63,089 bases of DNA, taken from contig JAKLGA010000025.1 of assembly GCA_022710975.1 (NCBI GenBank), positions 1 to 63,089 of the forward strand, in the 5' to 3' direction. Positions 18,226 through 28,319 of this stretch are shown here, in pieces. The first letter of the stretch is position 1. Every line of letters begins with the position of its first letter. The notes under the pieces were generated by a model. It was not told the origin of the DNA. It saw nothing but the letters and a program-made list of their open reading frames with translations, and did not search any database. The translations under genes and the position numbers were made by a program. The DNA is from Myxococcota bacterium (GTDB taxonomy: Bacteria; Myxococcota; B64-G9).

Positions 18226-21200
18226 TCACAGGTCGAGGCTGGTGGCGCCGGCTGGCAGGCCGAGCTCCTTCACGGTGACCTGGAGGTCGCTGCCGTCCCA
18301 GCGGATCTCCTGGCGCCGGAGCTGGATGGTGTGGTCCGCGGCCGGGGAGCGCACGAACAGCTTGAGCGCCACCCCCGAGCGGTCGTTCGGGGCCAGCAGC
18401 AGGCCGGCCAGCCCGACCGGGGCGGCGTCCACGGCCTGGCCCACGCTCACCTCGCTGCCGGCCTTGACAGTGGCCAGGCGCAGGTCCGCGCCGAGATCGT
18501 CCCAGGTGACGAGCACCAGGCTGCCCGGCCCGCGGAAGAGCTGCAGCTCCTTGAGCCGGGTCTTGAGCCCCTCGGCCACCTTCCTCGGCTCGCCCGCGCC
18601 GGCCGGCGGCGCGGCCAGCAGGCGGGCCAGCCTGGCCGCCGACAGCAGCTCGGCCCAGCGGCGCGGATCGGCGGGCCCGGGCCGGCCGGCGGTGGAGGCC
18701 ACCTGGCGCTCCAGCCGCAGCGCCTCGTCCACCCGGCCGGCGCCAGCCGCGGCCGCGGCCAGGCGCAGCCAGAACAGGGCCTCCCTGGGGAGCTGCTCGG
18801 TCAGCGTGCGGTACTGGCGGTAGGCCGGCTCGAACCAGCCGTGCGCCAGGTACACGTCGCCCAGCAGCAGGCGTGTGCGCGGGTTCTGCGGATCGAACTC
18901 GACGATCTCCGAGTAGGTGCGCACCGCCTCGTCCGTGAGCTTCTGGCTGGCCAGCACGTCGCCAAGCTCCCGGGCCAGGAAGGGGGTGGTCAGCCCGGCG
19001 TCCCGCAGCCGCCGGCCCTGCAGCAGGGCCTCGTCGAGCTGGTTGCCCTTGACCAGCAGGCGCACCAGGCGGATGAGCCCGTTGGGATCGTCTGGGTTGC
19101 GGGCCAGGATCTGGCGCAGCTTGGCCAGGCGCTGGGCGGGCTCCTTGATCTGGCTGAGTTCCCCGTCCACGCTGGCCCAGTTCACCTGGTTGCCGAACAG
19201 CACACCCTCGACCACCGCGATGATGCGCGCGTCCACCGTCTGGCGCAGGATCAGCCGCGCCAGGTAGCGCTGGGTCTCGGGCTCGTTGCGGAAGTAGGTC
19301 AGCACGTAGCGGGCCGCGCCCTCGTCGGTGATGCGCGGCTGCAGCAGCTCCAGGAAGATGGCCTCGGCGAACCAGTCCGGCAGCTCGCAGGCCTGGCGCG
19401 CGGACTGGAAGCGGCCCACCAGCTCCTGGGGGGTCTGGGCCGTCGCCACCCGCTTGCGCCACACCAGCACCCGCTCGTACAGCGGGCGCCGGGCCGTGTC
19501 GGAGCAGACCTGCAGGGCCTGCGCCAGCCGGCTGTCCGGCGCGGCGGGCACGGGCTGCAGGGCGGCCGCGTCCCCGGGCACCGGGCCCCGCGGCGCCGAC
19601 GCCACGGCCGCCGGTGGCTCCGCCGGGGCCGGGGCCGCCTCGAGCCGGGCCTCGGCCTCCAGCGCGTCCTCGGCCGCGCTCTCGCGCGGCGCCGACTTCC
19701 TGGCCGCGGCCGGCCGGGCCCGGACCGCGTCCGGGGCGTCGGCGCCCGTGCCCAGCCTGCTCCCCACGCCCACGGAGGCGGCCTGCACCAGGGGCCGCCG
19801 GGGAGCCGCCTCGGGCTTCCGATCCAGGTCCGCCAGGCGCAGCCCCCGCAGGGGCAGGTAGCGGCGCTGGACGCCCATGGCCTGGTAGGCCTGCTCGCTC
19901 TCCAGGGCCAGGAAGGAGGTGAACGGGGTCATCAGCCCGTACTCGATGCCCAGCGACATGACCTTGCCGCGCACCGCCTCCGGCTCCTGGGCCGAGCCCA
20001 GCAGCCGGCGGATGTTCTCGGCCGCCCACAGCCGGGGCACGAAGGCCGTGGCCAGGCTGCGGTCCCACACGGCCGGGTACTCGCGGCTGAAGGCCTGCCC
20101 GCCCAGCCGCCCGTGCGCCTTGATGCGCGCCGGCAGATCGTGGTGGGTGCGGGCCAGCACGATCACCTCGTCGCCGCTCTTCAGCTTGCCGTGGATGTTG
20201 TCGAACACCTCGTCCAGGCCCGCGCCCAGCTCCAGGCCGAAGTCGGTCAGTGTGGGCGTCTTCAGCTCCGCCACCATGCGCAGCGCGCGCTCGGTGGCCG
20301 CGCGCGGCTCGTTGACCTGGAAGGCCTCGCCGCCGCCGGCGGACGCCAGGGCTTGGAGCAGGCTGCGGTTGGCCTGGGGGCCCGCCCCCACGGTGAACAG
20401 CCGCGCCCGCGAGGTGGCCAGCGCGCGGCGCAGCTGGGCGATGAGCGCCGCGTTGCCGAGCTCGCCCGAGGTCGGCAGGCCGTCGCCCACGTAGATCACC
20501 GCCGGCTGCTCGGCGCCGTGCAGCCGCTCGAGCGCCACGTCGAAGAGGGCGGACAGATCGGTGGCGCCGCCGCTGACGTGCTCGGCCAGGAGCTTCAGCG
20601 CCGCGGCCACGTTCTCCTCGCTGGCCGCGGCCAGGCCGTCGGCCGGGTAGAGCACGCTCGGACGCACGTCGAGCGCCACCAGGGCGAAACGGTCCTCGGC
20701 CGAAAGCGCCCGCAGGATGGCCTGGGCGGTGGCTGCCTTGAGCGAGCGCGAGCCGTCGTCCCCGCCGGCCGAGGTGTCCACCACCAGCACGATCTCGCCC
20801 CGCGGCTGCTTGACCTTGTGCCACTCCACGTCCGGCACGTAGCGCGCCATGACGTAGTCGGCCGCGTCCTGTCCGGCCGTGAAGCGCAGCAGCCTGAGCG
20901 GCTCGCGCTTCCTGGCCTGGCGGGCCTCGAGCTGGAAGTCGCAGCGGGGCACGAAACCCGAGCGGCGCATGCTCACCCGCCGCCCGCCGTCCTCCACCCT
21001 GGCGTCCGCCAGGGTGGTCAGCGACATGCCGCGCCCCTCCTCGCCCAGATCGACGGACAGCGAGAACTCGCCGATGCGCACCGGCTCGACGGCCTGCAGC
21101 GGGTACAGGTAGCGGAGCTGCCCGCCGTTGGCGGGCAGCAGCTGCAGGTAGCGCAGCACCACCCGGCGCGTGCCGATGGCCGGCACCGGGAAGATGCGCG

Positions 21201-22125
21201 CGCGGAAGGTGCGGCTGTCGATCCACTCGAGCAGCGCCGGGGCGTGCCCGCTGCCGGCGGCGCGCTCGTACTGCGCGGCGGCCTCCTGGCGCTCGATCAG
21301 CTCGCCCTCCACCAGCACCCCGTTCGTCTCCAGCGCGAAGCCGGTGACGCTGGCGCCCTCGGGCACCTTGAACCAGTACCAGCCCTCCACCGCCCGCTCG
21401 GTGGGGTTGAAGAAGGTCTGATCCACCTCGGTCTCGGCCAGCCCCGCCCGCAGCACCACCCGCACGGCCTGCCGCGCGATCTCCAGCCGCTCCGCCGGGG
21501 TGCCCGCGGGCGCCTGGCGATCCACGCCGAAGATCTGCCCGGAGCCCTCCCCCGCCAGGCTGCCCAGGATGGGGTTGTCGGCCATGCCGCCGGTCCAGTC
21601 CTCCCAGAAGGCCACCGGCTCGACCCTGGGCTTGCCGGCGTTGGGGATGCTGGCGGCTTCCCCGGCGTGGACCTCGGCCCGCCCGCCGGGCGCGGTGGCG
21701 GTGGCCAGCCCCCGGGCCACGTACAGCCGGGCCCCGTCTCCGGCCTGGCGGATGGAGAGCCCGGCCTCGACCGCGTACACCAGCACGTCCCCCACCCGGT
21801 AGCTGAGCTCGCCGCGCTCGCTCGGCGGCGCGTCCACCCACAGCTCGCCCGCGACCAGGCGCACCTGGTCGGCGCCGATCTCGGCGGTGGTCCCGCCGCG
21901 CAGGAAGAGCGCCGCGCCGTCGGACAGGCGCACCAGCGCGCGCGCCCCCTCCCCCGTCTTCACCCGGGCGTTGGCCAGGAGCGCCGCCCCGGACAGGGCC
22001 GGCTGGCCGTCGACCTGGACGTCTCCCGCGGCCAGCTCCAGGCGCGCCAGCATGGGCGCGGACGGGGCGGGCAGGCGCGGGGCCAGGAGCAGACCGAGGA
22101 ACAACACCTGGAGTGCCTGGAGCAT
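18226..22125 (-). CDS. Exported FecR/VIT/vWA/TPR-type protein
   Basis: The 1299-residue protein has an N-terminal signal (1-23) and then a FecR-like beta domain (about 27-160, with R-V-K-T-G-E-G-A-R-A-L-V-R-L-S-D-G). A VIT domain (about 215-360) follows, with Q-T-F-F-N-P and the E-A-x-A-x-Y-E-R-A segment. A von Willebrand A domain starts near 440 with the MIDAS motif D450-T-S-A-G and a distal G-G-A-T-D-L threonine. After a low-complexity Ala/Pro linker, the C-terminal third (about 800-1250) is helical and TPR-like. VIT-vWA proteins act in metal-dependent adhesion or complex scaffolding. The next minus-strand gene upstream is a SecA-like ATPase 87 bases away, so shared expression is plausible. 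Confidence 0.88.
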   Translation of the reverse strand: MLQALQVLFLGLLLAPRLPAPSAPMLARLELAAGDVQVDGQPALSGAALLANARVKTGEGARALVRLSDGAALFLRGGTTAEIGADQVRLVAGELWVDAPPSERGELSYRVGDVLVYAVEAGLSIRQAGDGARLYVARGLATATAPGGRAEVHAGEAASIPNAGKPRVEPVAFWEDWTGGMADNPILGSLAGEGSGQIFGVDRQAPAGTPAERLEIARQAVRVVLRAGLAETEVDQTFFNPTERAVEGWYWFKVPEGASVTGFALETNGVLVEGELIERQEAAAQYERAAGSGHAPALLEWIDSRTFRARIFPVPAIGTRRVVLRYLQLLPANGGQLRYLYPLQAVEPVRIGEFSLSVDLGEEGRGMSLTTLADARVEDGGRRVSMRRSGFVPRCDFQLEARQARKREPLRLLRFTAGQDAADYVMARYVPDVEWHKVKQPRGEIVLVVDTSAGGDDGSRSLKAATAQAILRALSAEDRFALVALDVRPSVLYPADGLAAASEENVAAALKLLAEHVSGGATDLSALFDVALERLHGAEQPAVIYVGDGLPTSGELGNAALIAQLRRALATSRARLFTVGAGPQANRSLLQALASAGGGEAFQVNEPRAATERALRMVAELKTPTLTDFGLELGAGLDEVFDNIHGKLKSGDEVIVLARTHHDLPARIKAHGRLGGQAFSREYPAVWDRSLATAFVPRLWAAENIRRLLGSAQEPEAVRGKVMSLGIEYGLMTPFTSFLALESEQAYQAMGVQRRYLPLRGLRLADLDRKPEAAPRRPLVQAASVGVGSRLGTGADAPDAVRARPAAARKSAPRESAAEDALEAEARLEAAPAPAEPPAAVASAPRGPVPGDAAALQPVPAAPDSRLAQALQVCSDTARRPLYERVLVWRKRVATAQTPQELVGRFQSARQACELPDWFAEAIFLELLQPRITDEGAARYVLTYFRNEPETQRYLARLILRQTVDARIIAVVEGVLFGNQVNWASVDGELSQIKEPAQRLAKLRQILARNPDDPNGLIRLVRLLVKGNQLDEALLQGRRLRDAGLTTPFLARELGDVLASQKLTDEAVRTYSEIVEFDPQNPRTRLLLGDVYLAHGWFEPAYRQYRTLTEQLPREALFWLRLAAAAAGAGRVDEALRLERQVASTAGRPGPADPRRWAELLSAARLARLLAAPPAGAGEPRKVAEGLKTRLKELQLFRGPGSLVLVTWDDLGADLRLATVKAGSEVSVGQAVDAAPVGLAGLLLAPNDRSGVALKLFVRSPAADHTIQLRRQEIRWDGSDLQVTVKELGLPAGATSLDL

Positions 22126-22211
22126 GAGTGTCTCCCTGGGTTCGGGCGGCCTCGGGAACGCGGACAGCGTAGGCTACAGACGAGGCACGACGCAAATGGT
22201 TCTGCCGGGGC

Positions 22212-24638
22212 CTACCGGGGCCGCCTGCGGAAGCGCTCGACCAGCGCGCCCGCGATGTAGAGCGGGTAGTACAGGGCCGCGCCCAGGCTGAGCGCCAGGT
22301 CGCCGGCCACCCGCAGGCCCATGCGATCGCGGAAGGGATCGTCGTCCACCAGGTAGGTCCAGGTCGAGGAGGGCCCGCGCAGCTCCTCGGCGAGCCGCTC
22401 CAGCCCCGCGGCGCTGGGCTCGAGCCGCTCGAGCGCCTCCAGGCAGTCCGCCTCCAGCCGCGCGCCGAGCTCCTGGAAGGCCAGGTCCGCCTGGCGCTGG
22501 AACTCGGTCAGGGGGTCCATGGCCCCCAGGCGCACCATGTGGATACCCTCGCGCATCTCGGCCAGGGCCGCCAGGTGCTCGGTCCACAGCCGATCGTGCG
22601 CGTGCAGCGCGACCCGGCGCTCGAGCTCCTCCGCCCGCTCCGCCCCGCAGGCCGCCACCAGGGCCGCCCGCCGCGCCGGCCGGGCCGCGGCCCAGCGCGA
22701 CGGCGCCGGCGGCGCTCCCTGGACCAGCGCCTCCCGCCGGGCCCGCCAGTCCGCGCGCTGCACCTCCTGGATGGCCGAGTAGCGCCACAGGTTGCGGCGG
22801 ATGTCGAAGTTCTGCCCGGCGATCACCCGCTGGGCCCAGTCGATGCGCCGCCGCACGCGCGGGTCCGCCAGGGGCTCGTCCTGGCGCGCGCGCCGGGCGG
22901 CGGGCAGCAGCTCGTCCACCCCGTAGCGCACGATCAGCTCGTCCTCCAGGCTGACGAACAGCTCGCTCACGCCCGGATCCCCCTGCCGGCCGGCCCGCCC
23001 GCGGAGCTGCCGGTCGATGCGCTGGCTCTCGTGCCGGTTGGTGCCGATCACGTACAGGCCGCCCGCCGCCACCACCTCGGCCCGCCGCCCGCCGTCCGCG
23101 CCGCCCAGGCGGATGTCGGTGCCCCGCCCGGCCATGTTGGTGGAGATGGTCAGCGCCCCGGGCGCGCCGGCCTCGGCCACGATGCGCGCCTCCAGCTCGT
23201 CGGTCTTGGCGTTGAGCACCTGGCAGCCGAGCCCGGCCGCGGCGAGCTCGGCCGCCAGCTCCTCGCTCTCGCGCACGCTGGCGGTGCCCACCAGCACCGG
23301 CTGCCCGCGCGCGTGGGCGCCCGCGATGGCCGCGAGCAGCGCGCGGCGCTTGGCCTCGCGGTGGGTGAACAGGCGATCGGGCAGGTCCCGGCGCTGGCAG
23401 GGCCGGTTGGGCGGCACCACCACCACCCCCAGGCCGTAGAGCTCGTCGAGCTCCTCCTCGCCCCCGCGCGCGGTGCCGGTCATGCCGGCGAGAAGCGGGT
23501 ACAGCCCCAGGAAGTGCTGCAGGGTGACGGTGCCGAGGATCTCGCCCGCGGCCCCGAAGCGCAGCCCCTCCTTGGCCTCGAGGGCCGCCTGCAGCCCGTC
23601 CGGCCAGTGCCGATCCTTGACCACGCGCCCGGTCAGCTCGTCCACCAGCTCGATGCGGCCGCCGCGCACGATGTAGTCCACGTCGCGCCGGAGCAGCGCC
23701 TCGGCGTGCAGCGCCAGGTTGAGCTCGCAGAGCAGGCCGGCGTTCTCCGGGCCGTGCAGGCCGCCGCGACCGAGCTCCCGCTCCGCGACGTCCAGACCCG
23801 CCTCGGTCAGGAACACGTTGCGGCCCTGGCCGTCGGTCTCGAAGTGCAGCCCGGGCTCGAGGGAGCGCACCAGGGCGCACAGCCGCGCGGCCTGGTGGGC
23901 CTGGGGCGCGCGGCTGCCGGCAATGACCAGCGGCACGCGCGCCTCGTCGATCAGGATGGAGTCGGCCTCGTCCACGATGGCGAAGTGGAAGGGCCGCTGC
24001 AGGGGCGGCGCGCCCGGGGGCCGCAGCCCATCGCGCAGGTAGTCGAAGCCCGCCTCCTTGGCGGTCAGGTAGGTGACGTCCGCCTGGTAGGCCTGGCGGC
24101 GCGCCTCCGGGCCCGAGCCGGCCTCGAGATGCGCCACGCTCACCCCCAGGAGCTCGTAGATCGGCCCCATCCAGCGGGCGTCGCGCCGGGCCAGGTAGTC
24201 GTTGAAGGTGAGCACGTGCACGCCCTGGCCGCTGAGGGCGTGCAGCACCGCGGGCAGGACCGCCACCAGGGTCTTGCCCTCGCCGGTCTCCAGCTCCGCG
24301 ACCTTGGCCTGGTGCAGCGCGAGCCCGCCCAGCACCTGCACCGGGTAGGGGCTCAGCCCGAGCGCGCGCCGGCCGGCCTCGCGCACCAGGGCGAAGGCCT
24401 CCGGCAGGAGCTCGTCCAGGTCCGCGCCGCCCCGGGCCCTCTCCCTCAGGCGATCGGCCCGGGCGCGCAGGTCCGCGGCCCGCAGCTCGCCCTCCAGACC
24501 GAGCACCCGGGCGAGCCGCGGCAGGTAGTGACGGAGGTCGTACTCGACCCGCCTGCCCCGCCAGCGGTCGACCCAGCGGCGCAGCGCCCCGGGCGTGCCC
24601 GTGGCGCGGCCGAGGGTCGGGGTTGCGCTCGCGTCCAT
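22212..24638 (-). CDS. Short SecA-like preprotein translocase ATPase (SecA2-type)
   Basis: This 808-residue DEAD-type ATPase matches SecA. It has E-T-G-E-G-K-T Walker A at 117-123, T-F-N-D-Y-L-A-R-R-D, D-E-A-D at 223-226 followed by S-I-L-I-D-E-A-R, M-T-G-T-A, and S-T-N-M-A-G-R-G-T-D-I in the second motor domain. The canonical C-terminal zinc-binding SEC-C tail is missing. It is shorter than a housekeeping SecA of around 900 residues, so it is probably an accessory paralog. It would drive export through SecYEG of a subset of proteins. The adjacent VIT/vWA exported protein is an obvious candidate substrate, although this is inference. It is divergent from the GH9 gene across 84 bases. Confidence 0.88.
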   Translation of the reverse strand: MDASATPTLGRATGTPGALRRWVDRWRGRRVEYDLRHYLPRLARVLGLEGELRAADLRARADRLRERARGGADLDELLPEAFALVREAGRRALGLSPYPVQVLGGLALHQAKVAELETGEGKTLVAVLPAVLHALSGQGVHVLTFNDYLARRDARWMGPIYELLGVSVAHLEAGSGPEARRQAYQADVTYLTAKEAGFDYLRDGLRPPGAPPLQRPFHFAIVDEADSILIDEARVPLVIAGSRAPQAHQAARLCALVRSLEPGLHFETDGQGRNVFLTEAGLDVAERELGRGGLHGPENAGLLCELNLALHAEALLRRDVDYIVRGGRIELVDELTGRVVKDRHWPDGLQAALEAKEGLRFGAAGEILGTVTLQHFLGLYPLLAGMTGTARGGEEELDELYGLGVVVVPPNRPCQRRDLPDRLFTHREAKRRALLAAIAGAHARGQPVLVGTASVRESEELAAELAAAGLGCQVLNAKTDELEARIVAEAGAPGALTISTNMAGRGTDIRLGGADGGRRAEVVAAGGLYVIGTNRHESQRIDRQLRGRAGRQGDPGVSELFVSLEDELIVRYGVDELLPAARRARQDEPLADPRVRRRIDWAQRVIAGQNFDIRRNLWRYSAIQEVQRADWRARREALVQGAPPAPSRWAAARPARRAALVAACGAERAEELERRVALHAHDRLWTEHLAALAEMREGIHMVRLGAMDPLTEFQRQADLAFQELGARLEADCLEALERLEPSAAGLERLAEELRGPSSTWTYLVDDDPFRDRMGLRVAGDLALSLGAALYYPLYIAGALVERFRRRPR

Positions 24639-24722
24639 GGTCCCTCAAGATGGCCATGGATCGGGCCCGGCGCAAGGGGCCGCCTCCGCCGGGAAAACGA
24701 CAGGATCTCATCGAGGTGAGGA

Positions 24723-26819
24723 ATGACCAGATTCCCATTCTTCCTCGTTCTCGGCGCCCTGGGGGCGGTCGCCTGCACCGGTGGCATCGCCGCACCCGAT
24801 GGCGAGACCGAGGAGGAGAGCGACGCGGCGGACGGCGGGCTGGACGATGGAGAGGACGGCGGGCAGATCGGGGACGACGGCGCCCCCGCGGCAGACGACG
24901 GCGGGCCAGTCGAAGATGACGGCGGGCAGTTCCAGGACGATGGCGCGCCAGACGGGTCCGATCAGGGCGGCCCGGCGGGCGCGCTGAGCGCCGTGCTGCG
25001 CGTGGATCACCTGGGCTGGCGTCCCGGGGACCCCAAGCAGGCGGTCCTGCTCGGGCACGCCGGGGAGACCGTCGAGCTGCGCCGCGCCGGTGACCAGGGC
25101 GTGGCCGGGAGCTACACCGCGGGCGGGCTCGCGGCCGACGAGGACTCCGGGGACCAGGTCGCCCTGGTGGACTTCAGCGCCTGCGCGACGCCCGGGGAGT
25201 ACTACCTGCTCCTGCCCGGGGCCGGGCTGCGCTCCTACCCCTTCCGCATCGCGGAGGACGTCTACGACGCGGCGGGCGCCGTGGCCATGAAGAGCTTCTA
25301 CTTCCAGCGCTGCAACCACGACAAGGCCCTGCCCTTCGCCGGCGACGCGCTCGCCGGCCTGCCCGGGCTGGGCGGCCGCTGGCTTGACGGCGACTGCCAC
25401 CCGGCCGACGCCGCCCTGGGGCCGGGCCCGGGCTCCGCGGACCACGGTCCGCTGGACGTGCGGGGCGGCTGGCACGACGCGGGCGACTACCAGAAGACGC
25501 TGTGGGGCCGCGGGGTGCCGGAGATGCTGTGGGCCTACGAGCTCCACGCCGGCGCCTGGAGCGACGGGCAGCTCAACCTCCCGGAGAGCGGCAACGGCGT
25601 CCCGGACATCCTGGACGAGCTCGGCTGGGAGCTCGACTTCTACGTGCGCATGCAGCGGCCCGACGGCCACTTCATGTCCTCGGCCAAGGGCCGCGACGCG
25701 ACCATCACCTCCCCGCCCAGCGCCTCGGACGAGGCGCGGGTGTACTTCGACTGCACCTCGCCGGACGGCGACGGCTGGTCGGGTGGCGGGGTGACCCTCG
25801 GCCAGGCCACCGGGAACGCGGTGCTGTCGCTGGCCCACGCGGCGATCGCGTTCCGTGCGGCCGGGGACACCCAGCGCGGCGACGGCTACGCCGACGCGGC
25901 CCTCGCGGGCTGGGCGTGGCTCGCGGCCTACGCGCCCCAGGGCGACCAGGAGCGGCGGGTGCGGGCCGCGGCGGCCGCGGCCGTCTACCGCCTCGATCCC
26001 GCGCAGGCCTCCGCGCGGGCCGTGGTCGAGGGCTTCCCCTGGGACACCTGGGACGGGATGATCCCCGCGTGGAGCGTGACCCCCTCCGAGAGCACCCTCG
26101 CCGCCGGGGCCTGGCACGTGCTCGCCAACCCCGCGGCCAGCGCGGCCCTGAAGGCCGAGGTCTCCGAGGCCGTGCGCCAGGCCATCGTGGAGGGCGCCTT
26201 CTCCGAGGCGGGCGCCTACGGCGGCATGTTCGGCGGGCCGGGCAACGGCTGGGACTGGAGCTGGGGCAGCAACCGACAGCAGTCGAGCTACGGCGCGAAC
26301 CTCCTGCTGGCCGCGCACTTCGGCGCGCTGGGCGGGCGCAGCCGCGCCGAGGTGGAGGCCCAGGCCCAGCGCTACCTGCACTTCCTCCTGGGACTGAACC
26401 CGCTGCAGATGGTGTACCTGACGAACATGGCGGCCTACGGGGGCGAGCACTCCTCGTTCCAGCTCTACCACGGCTGGTTCTCGTGCCAGGGCGGGGATGG
26501 CGATCACGGCAACCCGGACTACAACGGCAAGCCCGCAGCGGTGGACGAGCCCGCCTACCCCTACCACCCGGACGACGCCCAGGCGTCCACCTACGGGCCG
26601 GCCCCGGGGCTGCTGGTGGGCGGGCCGAACCCGTACTACTCCTGCGCCTATGACATCCCGAACCTGGACCGGCCGGCCTACGCCTACCGGGACTTCTCGG
26701 TGGGCTGCGACTGGGACGGCGGGCAGTGCCTGGCCTGTAGCTGGGAGATCACCGAGCCCATGGCCGCCTACCAGGGGCCGTTCGTGCTGCTGGTGTCCTT
26801 CTTCATGAGCGCTCAGTAG
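24723..26819 (+). CDS. Glycoside hydrolase family 9 lipoprotein with CelD-type Ig-like domain
   Basis: The 698-residue protein has a lipoprotein signal ending G-A-V-A-C18, then an Asp/Gly-rich linker (about 22-80). An N-terminal Ig-like domain of the CelD_N type (about 90-185, starting V-D-H-L-G-W-R-P-G-D) precedes the GH9 catalytic domain. That domain has G-G-W-H-D-A-G-D-Y-Q-K near 247-257, which supplies the catalytic base Asp, and N-P-L-Q-M-V-Y-L-T-N further on. Near the end lies V-G-G-P-N and then I-T-E678-P-M-A-A-Y, aligning with the N-E-P general acid. It should cleave beta-1,4-glucan or a related polysaccharide at the cell surface. GH9 members also include exo-glucosaminidases, so the substrate is uncertain. 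Confidence 0.9.
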   Translation: MTRFPFFLVLGALGAVACTGGIAAPDGETEEESDAADGGLDDGEDGGQIGDDGAPAADDGGPVEDDGGQFQDDGAPDGSDQGGPAGALSAVLRVDHLGWRPGDPKQAVLLGHAGETVELRRAGDQGVAGSYTAGGLAADEDSGDQVALVDFSACATPGEYYLLLPGAGLRSYPFRIAEDVYDAAGAVAMKSFYFQRCNHDKALPFAGDALAGLPGLGGRWLDGDCHPADAALGPGPGSADHGPLDVRGGWHDAGDYQKTLWGRGVPEMLWAYELHAGAWSDGQLNLPESGNGVPDILDELGWELDFYVRMQRPDGHFMSSAKGRDATITSPPSASDEARVYFDCTSPDGDGWSGGGVTLGQATGNAVLSLAHAAIAFRAAGDTQRGDGYADAALAGWAWLAAYAPQGDQERRVRAAAAAAVYRLDPAQASARAVVEGFPWDTWDGMIPAWSVTPSESTLAAGAWHVLANPAASAALKAEVSEAVRQAIVEGAFSEAGAYGGMFGGPGNGWDWSWGSNRQQSSYGANLLLAAHFGALGGRSRAEVEAQAQRYLHFLLGLNPLQMVYLTNMAAYGGEHSSFQLYHGWFSCQGGDGDHGNPDYNGKPAAVDEPAYPYHPDDAQASTYGPAPGLLVGGPNPYYSCAYDIPNLDRPAYAYRDFSVGCDWDGGQCLACSWEITEPMAAYQGPFVLLVSFFMSAQ

Positions 26820-26845
26820 GGGCGGGTTCGCCAGACCCGCCCCTA
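26817..26845. terminator. Perfect 11-bp inverted repeat between convergent genes
   Basis: TAGGGGCGGGT and ACCCGCCCCTA form an 11-bp stem around a 7-base loop; the left arm includes the TAG stop of the GH9 gene. No T-run follows on either side, so it is at best a strong pausing or partial terminator. The position between two converging genes supports a role in transcription ending. Confidence 0.6.
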
Positions 26846-26958
26846 ACATCCTGGCCCCGAAGGGGGACGTTTGCAGAACCTCCTTGTGTGAATCTCTGCG
26901 GGCATTTCTTTGATGGTGAAGGACGGGAGGGCGAGGCGGCGGGCACCTGCCGGAGGGG

Positions 26959-28269
26959 TCAGAGCAGCTTGAGCACGAGGGTGGCCGAGCCGTCGTTCGT
27001 CTCCTCCTGGGACTTCTTGCCGCCCGGCAGGACCTGGTCCTGGCGCCACTTGAGGGTGCCCTTGACGAACACGTTGACCTGCTCCCCAGGCTTGGCCCGG
27101 GGGGTCCAGCGCACCCTGCCCTTCTCCAGCTTCCAGTACGCGCCGCTCGAGGCCCTGGGATCGTCCTCGAGCGCGCTGTTCGCGGACGGCTTCCAGTCGA
27201 AGCGCTCCTCCTGGATGAGCCAGGCCGAGCGGGCGTTGCCCTGGGTCGAGTGGTACACCAGGCTGTCCTCCGGACCGCCACCCGGGCCCGGCTCCAGCAC
27301 GATGGTCTTCGTCTTGGCCGCGTAGGCGCGCTTGTCCAGGCAGAACTGGCGCCGCGCGTCCTGCACCCGGGCGGTGAGCACCACCGGGGCCTCGAGCTCG
27401 AGGGTCTGTCCCTTCATCCCGGCCGTCACCTCGGCGCCGCCGAGGGTGAGCTTGAGGGCGCGCAGAGACACGTCCACCACCTGGACCCGGAAGCGCGCCC
27501 GGCCCGCCGCCTGCATCCAGCGGAAGGCCTGCCAGGCCTTCTCCGCCTCGGCCGCGCCCTGGGCGGCCTTCACCTCGGCGTCCATGGCGCGGGCGACCGC
27601 CATGACCTTCTCGCGGGAGGCCTCGCAGCCCTTCAGCAGCTTGGCCCCGTCAGCGATGCTCACGAAGTTGTCCTTGAGGAGCTTCACCTCGGACAGCCCG
27701 CCGGTGATGGGCTCGGCGATGTACTTGTCCATGAGGTAGCCGTTCAGCCGCTTCGCCCCCTCGACCACGAACTCCGTGAGCTCGCCGCCCGGCCGGCCGG
27801 GCGCGTTCTCCACGGTGAACTTGAGGGCCGAGATGGCGATGGTGGCGAGCTGCCGGTTCTTGGCCTTCAGCAGCGCGTCGCTGGCCGCCTGGCAGTCCTT
27901 GTTGAGCGCCTTGGCCGCGGCCAGGGCGAGCTTCTTGGCCTCCTTGAACTCGGACAGCCGAGCGAGGGCCGGGCTGTCGTCGAGATCGAGGGACAGGCCC
28001 GGCGAGTAGCCAGGCTCGCTCTTCTGCACCTCCCGGGCGAGCCGCGCCATCTGCTCCAGCACCTCGGTCACCCCGCGGATCTGGAGCGTGGCCGTGTCCA
28101 TCTTCCTCTGGCGCAGGAGCTCGCGGATGCTCTTCACCCGCTCGGCCAGCCCGCGGTCCAGGAAGCCGATCTGCTTCTTGGCCTCGGCCGTGTCCTGGGC
28201 GCTTGCGGTCTGCACGAGCAGCAGACCAGCCGCCAGAACGACGACGATGGCTCTCAGAGATGGCTTCAC
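26959..28269 (-). CDS. Exported protein of unknown function, mixed helical and beta
   Basis: A GTG at 28269 preceded by AGGAGGT at optimal spacing starts a 436-residue protein; the long frame that runs on into the upstream gene is not a fusion, because it is in another frame from that gene. Residues 1-25 are a signal peptide ending in A-S-A-Q. About 26-260 is helical and Lys/Glu/Ala rich, possibly coiled coil. The C-terminal part (about 270-436) is beta-rich with R-F-R-V-Q-V-V-D-V and V-L-T-A-R-V-Q-D-A strands. I do not recognise the family. It lies 50 bases after the SH3/Tudor-like protein gene and probably forms an operon with it. Confidence 0.75.
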   Translation of the reverse strand: MKPSLRAIVVVLAAGLLLVQTASAQDTAEAKKQIGFLDRGLAERVKSIRELLRQRKMDTATLQIRGVTEVLEQMARLAREVQKSEPGYSPGLSLDLDDSPALARLSEFKEAKKLALAAAKALNKDCQAASDALLKAKNRQLATIAISALKFTVENAPGRPGGELTEFVVEGAKRLNGYLMDKYIAEPITGGLSEVKLLKDNFVSIADGAKLLKGCEASREKVMAVARAMDAEVKAAQGAAEAEKAWQAFRWMQAAGRARFRVQVVDVSLRALKLTLGGAEVTAGMKGQTLELEAPVVLTARVQDARRQFCLDKRAYAAKTKTIVLEPGPGGGPEDSLVYHSTQGNARSAWLIQEERFDWKPSANSALEDDPRASSGAYWKLEKGRVRWTPRAKPGEQVNVFVKGTLKWRQDQVLPGGKKSQEETNDGSATLVLKLL

Positions 28270-28319
28270 GATGACCTCCTGACCTCGCTGCACGAAGCAC
28301 GAAGCACCAGGCACGACTC

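Noticed and set aside
18040-22260. Plus-strand open frame of 1406 codons opposite the VIT/vWA gene
   Set aside because: No ribosome site, signal or recognisable motif; composition is that of an antisense frame of a GC-rich gene.
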